Shown: in pieces, positions 24,444 to 33,935 of the stretch
Position numbering within the stretch: position 1 is the first letter of the stretch
Layout of the letters: each line of letters starts with the position of its first letter
Source of the DNA: Shewanella sp. CG12_big_fil_rev_8_21_14_0_65_47_15
Lineage (GTDB): Bacteria > Pseudomonadota > Gammaproteobacteria > Enterobacterales > Shewanellaceae
Assembly: GCF_002783505.1 (NCBI RefSeq)
Contig: NZ_PFGL01000051.1
Coordinates: forward strand, 1 to 64,000
DNA: 64,000 nucleotides
Reading direction: 5' to 3'
Notes under the pieces: generated by a model
Seen by the model: the letters and a program-made list of their open reading frames with translations, nothing else
Told to the model about the DNA's origin: nothing
Databases searched by the model: none
Translations under genes and position numbers: made by a program

Positions 24444-26549
24444 TTAACGATTACGGGATGTGCGCAACACTTCGGGAAGCACCCTAATTCGGCGCATCAC
24501 GTTGGCTAAATGGATCCTGTCTTTCACTGAAATACGCAGGTTAATCAGATACACGCGGCCATCGCGCTCCTCTGTGCTCAGGTTATGAATGTTCGAGCCT
24601 TCGGCGGCAATGATCGAGGTGATCTTGGCCAGTGCACCTTGGTGATTGACGATTTCGACCCGCAGATTGGCTTGATACTCGACCCCATCAACATTATCCC
24701 ACTGAACCGGAATGTACTTATCTGGCTCACCTTGGTAACCACGGATGTTGGCGCAGTTTTCCATATGCACCACTAAGCCTTTACCTGGGCTGACGTGGGC
24801 GATGACCGCATCACCAGGGATGGGGCGACAACAGTTGGCAAAGGTGACTAGCATGCCTTCGGCGCCACGGATTGGCATCAAGTGGGCGTCGCGGCTCTCT
24901 TGATTTTCAAGGTTATCGCCAATCAAACGTTGGGCGATCACGATACTCATGGCATTGCCAAGGCCAATATCGGCTAAGAGTGAATTCAAATTGGCATGCT
25001 TAGTATCGCGCACCACTTTCTCAATCTGTTCCGGCGCTATGCTATCGAGCTTGGTTTTCCCCAGCGCATGGTTCAGCAGGCGACGACCAAGGGCAACGGC
25101 ATCATCACCCTTAAGGCTCTTCAGCACTTGGCGAATTTTAGCGCGGGCCTTACCCGTGACCACAAAGTTCAGCCAAGCAGCATTGGGGCGTGCGCCTTTC
25201 GCGGTAATAATTTCAACGGTTTGCCCCGAGATTAACGGCTGACTCAGCGGGTACGCTTGGCGGTTAACGCGGGCACCGACGCAGGTATTGCCCACGTCCG
25301 TATGCACTTCGTAGGCAAAATCGACCGCAGTCGCATTAACGGGTAATTCCAGAATGCGGCCTTCTGGGGTGAACACATAAATCTCTTCGGGGAAGAGTTC
25401 GGTCTTCACGTTCTCAACGAATTCGAATGAGGTGCTGGCGCTCTGTTGTAATTCCAACAAGCTTTGCATCCACTTACGGGCACGCACTTGAGTCGTCGTG
25501 CCTTGGCCCGTTTGTGCACCGCCTTTGTAGGCCCAGTGTGCGGCGACCCCTTTGTCGGCCATCTGATCCATATCTTCGGTACGAATTTGGATCTCAACGG
25601 GTACGCCGTGTGGACCAAATAAAGAGGTATGGAGTGACTGATAACCGTTGGCTTTAGGGATTGCGATATAATCTTTGAAACGACCGGGACGAGGTTTGTA
25701 AAGGCCGTGCATGGCGCCGAGCACGCGATAACAAGTGTCGATGGAATCGACTATCACCCGAAAGGCGTAGATATCCATGACTTCTTGGAATTGCAGCTCT
25801 TTACTCTGCATCTTGTTATAGATGGAGTAGAGATTTTTCTCGCGGCCTTTGACTTTTCCCGGAATACCCGCATCGTTTAAGCGTGTATAAACAGCGGCTT
25901 CAATGCCTTGGATCAATTCTTTGCGATTGCCACGGGCGGCTTTAACCACTTCTTTAAGCACCCGATAACGCATCGGATAATAGGCTTGAAAGCCTAAGTC
26001 TTCTAACTCTGTCTTGATATTGTGGATACCGAGACGGTTAGCGATGGGCGCGTAGATTTCTAAGGTTTCGCGGGCGATACGGCGACGTTTGTCGGGGCGC
26101 AGGGCGCCTAAGGTGCGCATATTGTGGGTTCTATCGGCAAGCTTGATGAGGATAACGCGGATATCCTGCGTCATCGCCATCATCATTTTGCGAAAGTTTT
26201 CCGCTTGCGCTTCTTTCTTATCGCGAAATTTAAGCTTATCGAGTTTCGACACCCCTTCGACTAATTCTGCCACTGACTCACCGAATAATTCGGCTAAGTC
26301 ATCTTTAGTGACATGGGTGTCTTCGATCGTGTCGTGTAGCAGTGCTGCCATCAGCGTCTCATGGTCGAGGCGCATCTCAGCTAGGATGCGGGCAACCGCA
26401 ACCGGATGGGTAATATAAGGTTCGCCGCTCGTGCGCATCTGCCCTTCATGGGCATCACGCGCAACTTGGTACGCCTGCTTGAGCAATTCTACCTGTTCAG
26501 GTTCTAAGTAACCGGAAGCAGACTCCTTTAGACCTTCAAACAGATACAA
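24444..26549 (-). CDS. spoT: bifunctional (p)ppGpp synthetase/hydrolase SpoT
   Basis: A 701-residue stringent-response enzyme, equal in length to the family. Domains in order: HD hydrolase (HPVAVARILAEM, LLHDTIEDTH), RelA/SpoT synthetase (YSIYNKMQSK, FKDYIAIPKANGYQSLHTS), TGS (IYVFTPEGRILELP), helical and Cys-containing region (FANCCRPIPGD) and ACT (VEIVNHQGALAKITS). It makes and destroys (p)ppGpp in response to starvation. It lies downstream of gmk and rpoZ in the usual operon order. Confidence 0.97.
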   Translation of the reverse strand: MYLFEGLKESASGYLEPEQVELLKQAYQVARDAHEGQMRTSGEPYITHPVAVARILAEMRLDHETLMAALLHDTIEDTHVTKDDLAELFGESVAELVEGVSKLDKLKFRDKKEAQAENFRKMMMAMTQDIRVILIKLADRTHNMRTLGALRPDKRRRIARETLEIYAPIANRLGIHNIKTELEDLGFQAYYPMRYRVLKEVVKAARGNRKELIQGIEAAVYTRLNDAGIPGKVKGREKNLYSIYNKMQSKELQFQEVMDIYAFRVIVDSIDTCYRVLGAMHGLYKPRPGRFKDYIAIPKANGYQSLHTSLFGPHGVPVEIQIRTEDMDQMADKGVAAHWAYKGGAQTGQGTTTQVRARKWMQSLLELQQSASTSFEFVENVKTELFPEEIYVFTPEGRILELPVNATAVDFAYEVHTDVGNTCVGARVNRQAYPLSQPLISGQTVEIITAKGARPNAAWLNFVVTGKARAKIRQVLKSLKGDDAVALGRRLLNHALGKTKLDSIAPEQIEKVVRDTKHANLNSLLADIGLGNAMSIVIAQRLIGDNLENQESRDAHLMPIRGAEGMLVTFANCCRPIPGDAVIAHVSPGKGLVVHMENCANIRGYQGEPDKYIPVQWDNVDGVEYQANLRVEIVNHQGALAKITSIIAAEGSNIHNLSTEERDGRVYLINLRISVKDRIHLANVMRRIRVLPEVLRTSRNR

Positions 26550-26593
26550 GTGGCAGCTCTCCTTTTACCTAAACAGGTTTTACTCAATAACGC

Positions 26594-26872
26594 TTATAGT
26601 GAACGACCTTCAGCAATCGCTGCAACCGCTGCAATTTCAGCGGCTTCACGTTCACGCACGGTTTGACGCTCATCGGCATCTAAGGTGTGAGCGTTAACTA
26701 AACCGAGTTCGATTTCACGCAGGGCGATAACCGTGGGTTTGTCGTTCATCTCTTCAACCATAGGGTCTTTACCCTGCACGGCGATTTGGCGAGCACGACG
26801 CGCCGCAACCAAGATCATATCAAAACGGTTGCCGATTTGTTCTACGGCGTCTTCTACAGTTACGCGAGCCAT
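26594..26872 (-). CDS. rpoZ: RNA polymerase omega subunit
   Basis: A 92-residue product starting [20 protein letters not shown] with the conserved [17 protein letters not shown] segment. The ATG at 26872 is chosen over a longer frame because it gives the family length and has GGAG about eight bases upstream. Omega aids assembly of RNA polymerase and in enterobacteria forms part of a ppGpp site, which fits its place between gmk and spoT. Confidence 0.96.
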   Translation of the reverse strand: MARVTVEDAVEQIGNRFDMILVAARRARQIAVQGKDPMVEEMNDKPTVIALREIELGLVNAHTLDADERQTVREREAAEIAAVAAIAEGRSL

Positions 26873-26930
26873 GTGTTGAAACTCCAGTTTATCTAGGGAA
26901 AAAATGACGCAAAATTGTACACTAAGGCAG

Positions 26931-27554
26931 TTAGCCTGCCAACAGATCGTTAAGCATATCATTTTGCGCGTGGATCTGACTAGCTCCCGTTAAGCGTTGA
27001 CTGCGAATGATGGCACGCAGATCGGCGAGGGCGGTGTCAAAATCGTCGTTGACAATAATAAAATCATATTCTTTAAAGTGTGACATTTCCGATACGGCCT
27101 GGGCCATACGGCTGTCGATCACATCCTGGCTATCTTGACCGCGGCCAGTGAGGCGGCGTTCTAGCTCGGCTTTCGATGGCGGCAGAATAAATACCCCAAC
27201 GGCCTCTGGCATCACGGCTTTGACTTGCTGGGCACCTTGCCAGTCGATATCGAGGAATACATCGATACCTTGGGTGAGCGTATGTTCAATCACATGGCGC
27301 GAGGTGCCATAGTAATTGCCGAACACTTCTGCCCATTCAAAAAAGGCATTTTCAGCAATTAACGCTTTGAATTGTTCAACATTAACAAAATGATAGTGTT
27401 GACCATCGACTTCGCCTGGGCGCGGAGAGCGGGTGGTATGGGATACCGAAACCTGCATATCGGTGGGCTTATCTTTAAGCAGTGCCGAGATCAGCGAGGA
27501 TTTACCAGCACCACTGGGTGCCGACACAATAAATAAATTTCCGCGTGCGGTCAT
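26931..27554 (-). CDS. gmk: guanylate kinase
   Basis: A 207-residue enzyme with P-loop [12 protein letters not shown] at residues 10-21 and the GMP-binding [20 protein letters not shown]. It phosphorylates GMP to GDP with ATP. It is the first gene of gmk-rpoZ-spoT-ridA; the 243 bases upstream (27555-27797) hold the divergent promoter region and no gene. Confidence 0.97.
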   Translation of the reverse strand: MTARGNLFIVSAPSGAGKSSLISALLKDKPTDMQVSVSHTTRSPRPGEVDGQHYHFVNVEQFKALIAENAFFEWAEVFGNYYGTSRHVIEHTLTQGIDVFLDIDWQGAQQVKAVMPEAVGVFILPPSKAELERRLTGRGQDSQDVIDSRMAQAVSEMSHFKEYDFIIVNDDFDTALADLRAIIRSQRLTGASQIHAQNDMLNDLLAG

Positions 27555-27797
27555 GAGCTAAATATCCAGTTTGTTAACGCAACAAGGGCCCAGAAAGCCG
27601 AGCATTATACAGATTTTGACCCTATAAACGCTAGGGCTTGTTGTTCGGCAATGTAAGTCTATTGACGTTTTCATGGGCATTTTTATCCAACTAGGGCCGT
27701 AGGCACTGACAATTGCGGCTAAATTCGTTACGCTCGTGTCCATACGACATTGATAGTCGTGTTTGCGCTTGAATTATTCAACTATTAAGGAAGGGTC

Positions 27798-29240
27798 GTG
27801 CTGTTAAAATCTCTTTTCTGCCTTCACGGGCGTGATTCCCGTCCCCGTTTTGCCGCTATTAGTGTGGGCGTTTATGTCTGCATTTCCCTTGCCGTTGCAG
27901 GGTTTGGGGCAAATTTCTTAATGTATTTATTGGCGCTATTAGGCTTGCCCCTACTGGCATTAACTAGCCTGCGCCGTTTAATGGATGCCAATAAGCCTAA
28001 GTTTTTAGCGGCTTTATTAGTATTACCGCTTCCTGTATATCTTGCGCTGTTAATTGTTGGGGCGCCGCCTTTCATTGCGATATTGGGGTTAGTGTTAGCC
28101 GCAGGGGCAACCTTTTGGGGCGCTCGTTTACCTTCGCCAACCATAGTGGATTATCGTTTTGGCTATTACGGCCCAGCGTTAGACTCGCCCACCTCACAAG
28201 CCATACCCCGTCGCCGAGTGGAGCCTGTGCTGACTCCTAAAACCGCCGCGACGGCGCAAACCTATTCCCAAACCGAGCCTACGGGCGCGGCCACATCGGC
28301 TGAGGTGGATTTGGAGGCGCTACGTCAAGATGAATTGCGTTTCGATGAATTAACCAGAATGACCCAAAATCCGGCGGATTTTGTGGTGCAGGATGCCATT
28401 ATTGCTGCTCAAGCAGATTTTCGCCCGGCAAATCAAAGCCGCGTGCAACAAACGCATATTGAAGTGGTTGATGTGGATCTCGCTCAGGTGGATTTACAAC
28501 ACGCCAATTCACGACACGCTCCTTTAGATCCCGCCGATCTGAGTGATGAGCCCGTGTGGCGTTTCGATCCCGATGATGAGTCCCATAGTATTAACCAGGC
28601 CGAGGACGCAGAAGAAATGCGCCGTCGCCGCGCCGAGGCCAAAGATTCAGGCTCTATGACGGAGTTGTTCCGTGGTCTAATTGAGTTTTTTTCACCCTAT
28701 CGCCGTTATTTAGTGTTGCCTAGACTCCCTATGCCGAACCGCCGCTATTGGCGTCCTGCGGCAATAGGCTTAGGTGGACTGATGTTGGTGGTTTTGGTGT
28801 GGGGACTATGGCCAAACAGTGATGAACAGGCACAGGCTCAAGTGGTGAGTGCGGTTCCTGTTGCTCCTATTGCAAGCGATAGAGTGACCTTGGAAATGCC
28901 CGATGGGTTCTCTGTCGCCTTAGAGGGTGATGTATTGATCATGCGTTGGTTGGGTGAGCAGGGTAAAGCGCAAAATATTTGGTCATTAGCCACGGCGCAG
29001 GGGGATAAGACCTGCCGCGCCTTAGTGTTTAATAATGGCACTGAGTATCGCCCTATGACGGTTGATTTGAAAGCGGATTCGGCTACTGAAGCGCGGTTTT
29101 CACCTCTGGATAGCGCAGGTATCATAGTTGACCTTGCCCGCCGCGGCAGCATTGGCCTATGCGGTTACAAGTTTAGCTTAAAGGGTAGCCAAGCGATTTT
29201 GGAACAAAATCGTACATTTGCTGATTATTTAGCCCAATAA
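27798..29240 (+). CDS. uncharacterised membrane protein with DUF805-like N-terminus
   Basis: A 480-residue protein starting at GTG with AAGGAAGGG just upstream. The first 110 residues contain four hydrophobic helices, with the motifs LHGRDSRPRF and LRRLMDANKPK reminiscent of DUF805. A long acidic, probably cytoplasmic linker follows (about 130-320, rich in Asp/Glu/Gln). One more helix (IGLGGLMLVVLVWGLWP) then leads to a C-terminal domain of about 130 residues, presumably periplasmic. Conserved neighbours of gmk in Shewanella are of this type. The function is unknown; the layout resembles an envelope-spanning sensor or scaffold. Confidence 0.75.
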   Translation: MLLKSLFCLHGRDSRPRFAAISVGVYVCISLAVAGFGANFLMYLLALLGLPLLALTSLRRLMDANKPKFLAALLVLPLPVYLALLIVGAPPFIAILGLVLAAGATFWGARLPSPTIVDYRFGYYGPALDSPTSQAIPRRRVEPVLTPKTAATAQTYSQTEPTGAATSAEVDLEALRQDELRFDELTRMTQNPADFVVQDAIIAAQADFRPANQSRVQQTHIEVVDVDLAQVDLQHANSRHAPLDPADLSDEPVWRFDPDDESHSINQAEDAEEMRRRRAEAKDSGSMTELFRGLIEFFSPYRRYLVLPRLPMPNRRYWRPAAIGLGGLMLVVLVWGLWPNSDEQAQAQVVSAVPVAPIASDRVTLEMPDGFSVALEGDVLIMRWLGEQGKAQNIWSLATAQGDKTCRALVFNNGTEYRPMTVDLKADSATEARFSPLDSAGIIVDLARRGSIGLCGYKFSLKGSQAILEQNRTFADYLAQ

Positions 29241-29379
29241 TGGCGCCGATACTCTAGTCACAATCGGAGGGGTAGATTACACTTTTGCTCCTCTTTTTCT
29301 CAAACCGTACTTTAGGTTGTTTAGGTCGCTGCGGTTTGGGGAAACACCTTTAAATTTGAACTGAATATATCAACCCAAC

Positions 29380-30252
29380 ATGAATACTGAATTGACCTTA
29401 GTCATTATGGCGGCTGGGCTAGGCAGCCGTTTTGGCGGCGACAAGCAATTAGCTGCCCTCGGCCCTGCGGGCGAGCCCATGTTGGTATTGTCGATCATGT
29501 CTGCGATCCGCAGTGGATTTAAGCGTGCGGTATTAGTGATCCGTCCTGAGTTAGCGCTTGAATTAACTGGGATATTGACGCGGTTTTTGCCCGCCGATTT
29601 TGAGTACCATTTTTGCTATCAAAACATCACTGATTTGCCCGAGGCCGCGCAGTTGCCAGACTATAGTCACAGGCTTAAACCTTGGGGCACGGCCCATGCG
29701 CTCTGGTGTGCGCGCCACCTCGTTCAAGGTCCTATGGCGGTGATCAATGCCGATGATTTTTATGCTGATAGCGCTTTTGTCTCGTTAGCCAAAGGCTTAA
29801 CGTCAAGGCCGACGGAGTGGATGATGGTGGCTTATCCCATAGCGCTCACGTTATCGGAGCATGGTGGGGTAAATCGCGGATTGTGTCAGGTCGAGAATGG
29901 CCTGCTTAAATCTGTGGCTGAATGGCTCAATATCCGTGCGTGTGATAATGGCTTTGTCGGCGAAGGCCCTGGGGGATTGGCGCTACTTCCTCCGCAGTCT
30001 TTGGTGTCGATGACGTGCTGGGGCTTCTCCCCAAGTATTTTTGATGTTATTAAACAGGAATTAACGGCATTTATAGGCCAGCAGGGCAAACTGCCTAAAT
30101 CTGAATGTTACTTGCCCGCCATAGTCCAGGCGGGAATTGAGCAAGGTTTGCCTGTATATGTCGATGTTGCCTCTGAGCCTTGGCTCGGCGTGACTTATCC
30201 GCAGGACTCTGTCTGGGTAAAACAAAAATTAACGGAGTTATTGAGTGATTAA
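29380..30252 (+). CDS. sugar-phosphate nucleotidyltransferase family protein
   Basis: A 290-residue NTP_transferase-fold protein. The nucleotide-binding signature is MAAGLGSRFGGDKQLAALG (residues 11-29), and an INADDFYAD motif supplies the metal-binding Asp. The family joins an NTP and a sugar-1-phosphate into a nucleotide sugar. The gene overlaps the kinase-like gene behind it by eight bases, so the pair probably activates a sugar in two steps, kinase then nucleotidyltransferase, as AmgK/MurU do. The actual sugar is not deducible. Confidence 0.85.
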   Translation: MNTELTLVIMAAGLGSRFGGDKQLAALGPAGEPMLVLSIMSAIRSGFKRAVLVIRPELALELTGILTRFLPADFEYHFCYQNITDLPEAAQLPDYSHRLKPWGTAHALWCARHLVQGPMAVINADDFYADSAFVSLAKGLTSRPTEWMMVAYPIALTLSEHGGVNRGLCQVENGLLKSVAEWLNIRACDNGFVGEGPGGLALLPPQSLVSMTCWGFSPSIFDVIKQELTAFIGQQGKLPKSECYLPAIVQAGIEQGLPVYVDVASEPWLGVTYPQDSVWVKQKLTELLSD

Positions 30253-31309
30253 ACTCATCAGGCAGTCAGTGTTGCCTCATTTTGGAATTGAAGCCACAGA
30301 GGCAAAAATCTCAGCGTTAGGTAATGGTCATATCAACGACACTTTGTTAGTGCGTTGGCCTGCAGGCGAATTAGTGCTGCAACGTATTAATACTCAAGTG
30401 TTTAAGACACCACAGGCACTCGTCAGCAATGCCGATAAGATCAGCCATCATTTATGTGCTAAGTCGTTGCAGCAGCAATACGGTCTTAAAGTTGTCAGCC
30501 CTTGCCTAACCCAAGAGGGTGAATTGGCTATTGATTTGGGTGAGCAGGGTTTTTGGCGCGCGATCAGTTATTTACCCCATAGCTTAAGTATTGAGGTGGT
30601 CAAATCCGCAGAGCAGGCGGAAATGGCGGCCAAGGCTTTTGGTCATTTTGCCTCGGCCCTAAGTGATTTTGATGCGACCCAGCTTGAGGATGTTATCCCC
30701 CAGTTCCACCATTTGCCGGGACGTATGGCCTTGCTAAAACAGGCCGCTGAACTCGATAGTCAACATCGCTTAGCGCTCTGCCGTCATTGGGTCGATTATG
30801 CGTTATCCCAGCAAGCTTTGTTGGATGAATTAGCGGAAATATCGCCAAAACTGCCGCTGCGAATTTGCCATAACGACACTAAAATCAATAATATGCTCTT
30901 CGATAAACGCGACATGTCCAGCATGGCGATTATTGATTTAGATACTTGCATGAAGGGTCATCTGATGTATGACTTTGGCGATATGGTGCGCACCTTCTGC
31001 TCGCCAGAGGAAGAAGACTCAACGGCCTTGGATAAAGTCCAAGTGCGCCAAGATATTTTCGCCGCGATTTGCCGGGGGTATTTAAGTGAGCTTGGTGGAG
31101 TGTTGACCGAGGAGGAAAGGCGCAGCCTATGGCTGGGTGCTAGGGTGATTTGTCTAATGATAGGCGTGCGTTTTTTAACGGATTATCTTAACGGTGATGT
31201 GTATTTCCATATCCACCGTGAAGGCCATAATCTAGATCGCGCGGCCAACCAGTTTACCCTGTACCAGAGCCTGCTAGATCAAGAGGTTGAACTTAAAGCC
31301 AATTTTTAA
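30245..31309 (+). CDS. APH/choline-kinase-fold sugar kinase-like protein
   Basis: A 354-residue phosphotransferase starting at GTG within the end of the previous gene. It has the ALGNGHINDTLLV nucleotide-loop region, the catalytic Brenner motif ICHNDTKINNMLF and the metal-binding IIDLDTCMKG. It resembles the N-acetylhexosamine kinase side of the aminoglycoside phosphotransferase family. Translational coupling with the nucleotidyltransferase suggests it makes that enzyme's sugar-1-phosphate (inference). Confidence 0.85.
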   Translation: MIKLIRQSVLPHFGIEATEAKISALGNGHINDTLLVRWPAGELVLQRINTQVFKTPQALVSNADKISHHLCAKSLQQQYGLKVVSPCLTQEGELAIDLGEQGFWRAISYLPHSLSIEVVKSAEQAEMAAKAFGHFASALSDFDATQLEDVIPQFHHLPGRMALLKQAAELDSQHRLALCRHWVDYALSQQALLDELAEISPKLPLRICHNDTKINNMLFDKRDMSSMAIIDLDTCMKGHLMYDFGDMVRTFCSPEEEDSTALDKVQVRQDIFAAICRGYLSELGGVLTEEERRSLWLGARVICLMIGVRFLTDYLNGDVYFHIHREGHNLDRAANQFTLYQSLLDQEVELKANF

Positions 31310-31352
31310 CCAGCGCTTGGCGTTGTAAGCGCGTGAATATAGGTGCTTTGGT

Positions 31353-32777
31353 ATGTGCTCCACTGCGACACCAACAGAATCAACTTATTCGCGGCGTAGC
31401 GAACGCAATTCGTGGTTAAGATGCACCCTGCGCCGCTCGCAGCAGGAGGCCGTTGCCTCGTCTATGATGACGGCAACCAGCGATAACTTCTTCAATGCCT
31501 ATGCCATTTTTCTCGGTGCCAGCCTAGCGCAAATGGGCTTTGTCACAGGGTTACCGCAACTCTTTGGCGCATTCTCCCAACTCTTATCTGTTTGGCTCGC
31601 AAGCCATTTCTCCCGCCGCACTTTTATCGTCTTTTGTGCCGCCTTTCAGGCCTGTGTCGTGCTGGCGATGGGCGCGCTAGCCGCTTTCGGCCCAGAACAG
31701 GCGGTATGGATCTTTATTGGTTTAGCGGTTTGTTACCATGGATTTATCAATTTAATTCAACCCCATTGGCGGGCGTGGATGGGCTCTATCGTGCCCGAAC
31801 GCCGCCGCGGTGCGTTTTTTGCTGCGCGCACGCGACTCACTATGGGCGCATCTTTGAGTGTGTTCTTTATTGGCGGCGGTATTCTTACCCTCACCGACTC
31901 GATGCAGATGGCGTGGCTAGGCTTTACCTTGTTGTTTTCAATTGCCGCCATGGGGCGTTTTGTGTCGGCTTGGTTATTGCTGCAGATGCACGATCCCGAT
32001 CCCCGCGAGCCGAAACAGCGCGGCGTATTTGTCCAGACCATTGGTCATTTTCGCGATGCATGGAAGGATAAAACCTTTCGCCAATACAGTTTGTTTGTCG
32101 CTAGCATGCAGGCAATGGTGGCGATTTCGGCACCGTTTTTTGCCGTATATATGCTGGAAGATTTGAAGTTTACTTACTTTGAGTTTGTACTAGCCAGTGT
32201 GGCCTCGATAGCCACCCAGTTTGTGACTCTGAAGTTTTGGGGCAGATTTAGTGATCAATTCGGTAATCGTTTGGTGATGATTATCACCAGTTGCATGATC
32301 CCAAGTTTACCCTTGCTGTGGCTATTCTCTGATAACTATTTGTATATCTTAGCTATCCAAGCTTTCTCTGGCCTGGCGTGGAGTGGCTTTACCTTAAGTA
32401 CCGCCAACTACCTTTACGATATTCGTCCCTTTCGTAGTGACTTTGCCACTTACGCTGCCCTACAGGCCGCACTCAGCGCGGGATTGGTGTTTGTCGGCGC
32501 TATGGTCGGAGGCACAATTGCCTCCCATGCGGCGGATTTTTTGATTTGGTCTGGCTGGGATAGTTGGCTCACAAGCCCGATTTTTGTGGTTTTTCTGGTA
32601 TCGACCCTAATGCGAACCTTAGTGACCCTATGGTTTATTCCGCGTGCGGTCGAGCCTAAGGTGCGGCCAAGGCCGCAGTTACTTCAGCTTATCTTCCGTA
32701 TCCGCGGCTTTAATGCGATTTCCGGCGTGAGTCTCGATTGGCTCACTGTGGTAAAACGCAGGAAAAATAGTGAGTAA
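31353..32777 (+). CDS. MFS transporter
   Basis: A 474-residue major facilitator with about twelve membrane helices. The first 45 residues are a basic cytoplasmic N-terminus (YSRRSERNSWLRCTLRRSQQ). The loop RARTRLTMGASL and the LKFWGRFSDQFGNRLV segment are MFS-like A-motif regions. It follows the kinase gene by 43 bases on the same strand and may import the sugar handled by the two enzymes (inference). The substrate is unknown. Confidence 0.85.
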   Translation: MCSTATPTESTYSRRSERNSWLRCTLRRSQQEAVASSMMTATSDNFFNAYAIFLGASLAQMGFVTGLPQLFGAFSQLLSVWLASHFSRRTFIVFCAAFQACVVLAMGALAAFGPEQAVWIFIGLAVCYHGFINLIQPHWRAWMGSIVPERRRGAFFAARTRLTMGASLSVFFIGGGILTLTDSMQMAWLGFTLLFSIAAMGRFVSAWLLLQMHDPDPREPKQRGVFVQTIGHFRDAWKDKTFRQYSLFVASMQAMVAISAPFFAVYMLEDLKFTYFEFVLASVASIATQFVTLKFWGRFSDQFGNRLVMIITSCMIPSLPLLWLFSDNYLYILAIQAFSGLAWSGFTLSTANYLYDIRPFRSDFATYAALQAALSAGLVFVGAMVGGTIASHAADFLIWSGWDSWLTSPIFVVFLVSTLMRTLVTLWFIPRAVEPKVRPRPQLLQLIFRIRGFNAISGVSLDWLTVVKRRKNSE

Positions 32778-32800
32778 ATCTAGAATCTAGCTCCTAGCCC

Positions 32801-33628
32801 CTAAATTTTATAATCAAAGAATTTACGCTTGTCTGGCCCTGAGGCATTGGCGCTGATCTTATTGGGATGTTTGTATTCATCCCAACTGGCCACATTGCGG
32901 CCAATATTGAGCCTTGGAAAACTTAACTCTGTTATTTGATGGCAGACCTCAACTGGTGTGGTATCCGTTGGCTGCGCCATAAATTGCAACAGCTGACCTA
33001 ATGCGCCTTGCTGGCTAACATCGATATTCAAGAAGTTATTTCGCCTAGCAAAGTAACTAAACACTTCCCTTTGGTGGCGCTGATAACAGCCAATAAGATG
33101 TTGTTCATCCTGTGGATTATGGACTTCTCCCACACCGAAGCAATGACGAAAACTGCGCTTCATAATAGGATGGAAGCGGCCGGTTTTGGCATCTAAATGT
33201 GGCAACATCCGGCTTAGCAGCATCTGCATCGAAGGCACCCAAGCGCTTAAGTTTCGATCTAAATAGACAAACTTAGCATCGGGAAAGAGTTTATCTAATT
33301 GCTTGAAATCACTAAAACAAGGCGCATCGGAAATGGCATCTGCCTGCATAAAGGCGGCTTTGGTAAAGGCCATATGTGCCACTTTAAGCCCTTGCTCTAA
33401 TAGCGCCACACTCACGCTGGTCGTCCCTGTTCTAGGCAAGCCTATGATAATAATCTTATTTTTTCGCTCAGCTGCCACGATTCCATGCTTGGTTGCATTT
33501 GGCTTGCTTAAACACGACTTGGTTAAACTCAGCTTAGTCGAATCGCGCTGTGGCTGAGTGGGCAGCGCATCAGTGGCATCGTCAGCCTGAGAGTGGCAAG
33601 AGGTGGCAATATTTGCGTTATCAGGCAT
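32801..33628 (-). CDS. sulfotransferase family protein
   Basis: A 275-residue protein with a 5'-phosphosulfate-binding loop (IIIIGLPRTGTTSVSVALL) near residue 60 and the VYLDRNLSAWVPSM segment corresponding to the 3'-phosphate-binding region. It transfers a sulfo group from PAPS to an unknown acceptor. The first 55 residues are low-complexity and probably disordered. It is convergent with the MFS gene, 23 bases away. Confidence 0.82.
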   Translation of the reverse strand: MPDNANIATSCHSQADDATDALPTQPQRDSTKLSLTKSCLSKPNATKHGIVAAERKNKIIIIGLPRTGTTSVSVALLEQGLKVAHMAFTKAAFMQADAISDAPCFSDFKQLDKLFPDAKFVYLDRNLSAWVPSMQMLLSRMLPHLDAKTGRFHPIMKRSFRHCFGVGEVHNPQDEQHLIGCYQRHQREVFSYFARRNNFLNIDVSQQGALGQLLQFMAQPTDTTPVEVCHQITELSFPRLNIGRNVASWDEYKHPNKISANASGPDKRKFFDYKI

Positions 33629-33827
33629 GGATTGGGCTCAGCATATTCTTGTCAGCGTGGTCGCTATTGGTGTGTAAATTGGATTTTAATATGAGTGTTT
33701 TATCAACGCCGGCAGTATATCGCAGCCCACAGGTTTTGGCAGCGCAAAGCTGTCGTTGCGTCTGCATTGCTCTGTAGAAGCACATCAATAGCATAAATCC
33801 CTTTATTCTATAAGCAGTTGGGCAAGG

Positions 33828-33890
33828 TGAGGCGATTACTTGTATTATTTGCCTCATATTTTGAGGTAAATAGGTTTGTTAATCGCCTCA
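33828..33890 (+). promoter_or_regulatory. nested inverted-repeat operator upstream of fic
   Basis: The outer arms TGAGGCGATTA (33828-33838) and TAATCGCCTCA (33880-33890) are a perfect 11-bp inverted repeat. Nested inside are TATTTGCCTCA (33846-33856) and TGAGGTAAATA (33862-33872), which pair with one mismatch. All four half-sites contain TGAGG or its complement, 46 bases ahead of the fic start. The remainder of the 307-base gap from 33629 holds no gene. The Fic protein has its own C-terminal winged helix, so autoregulation is likely. Confidence 0.6.
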
Positions 33891-33935
33891 TTAAGTGAGT
33901 AGAATAGGCTTGTTATTTGACTCATGGGGTAAGAT

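Noticed and set aside
24949-25242. plus-strand frame inside spoT
   Set aside because: It is a frame shadow of spoT, with no family resemblance.
27558-27743. 61-codon frame upstream of gmk
   Set aside because: It has no ribosome site and lies in the gmk promoter region.
33550-33777. 75-codon plus-strand frame over the sulfotransferase start
   Set aside because: Antisense shadow with no supporting start signal.
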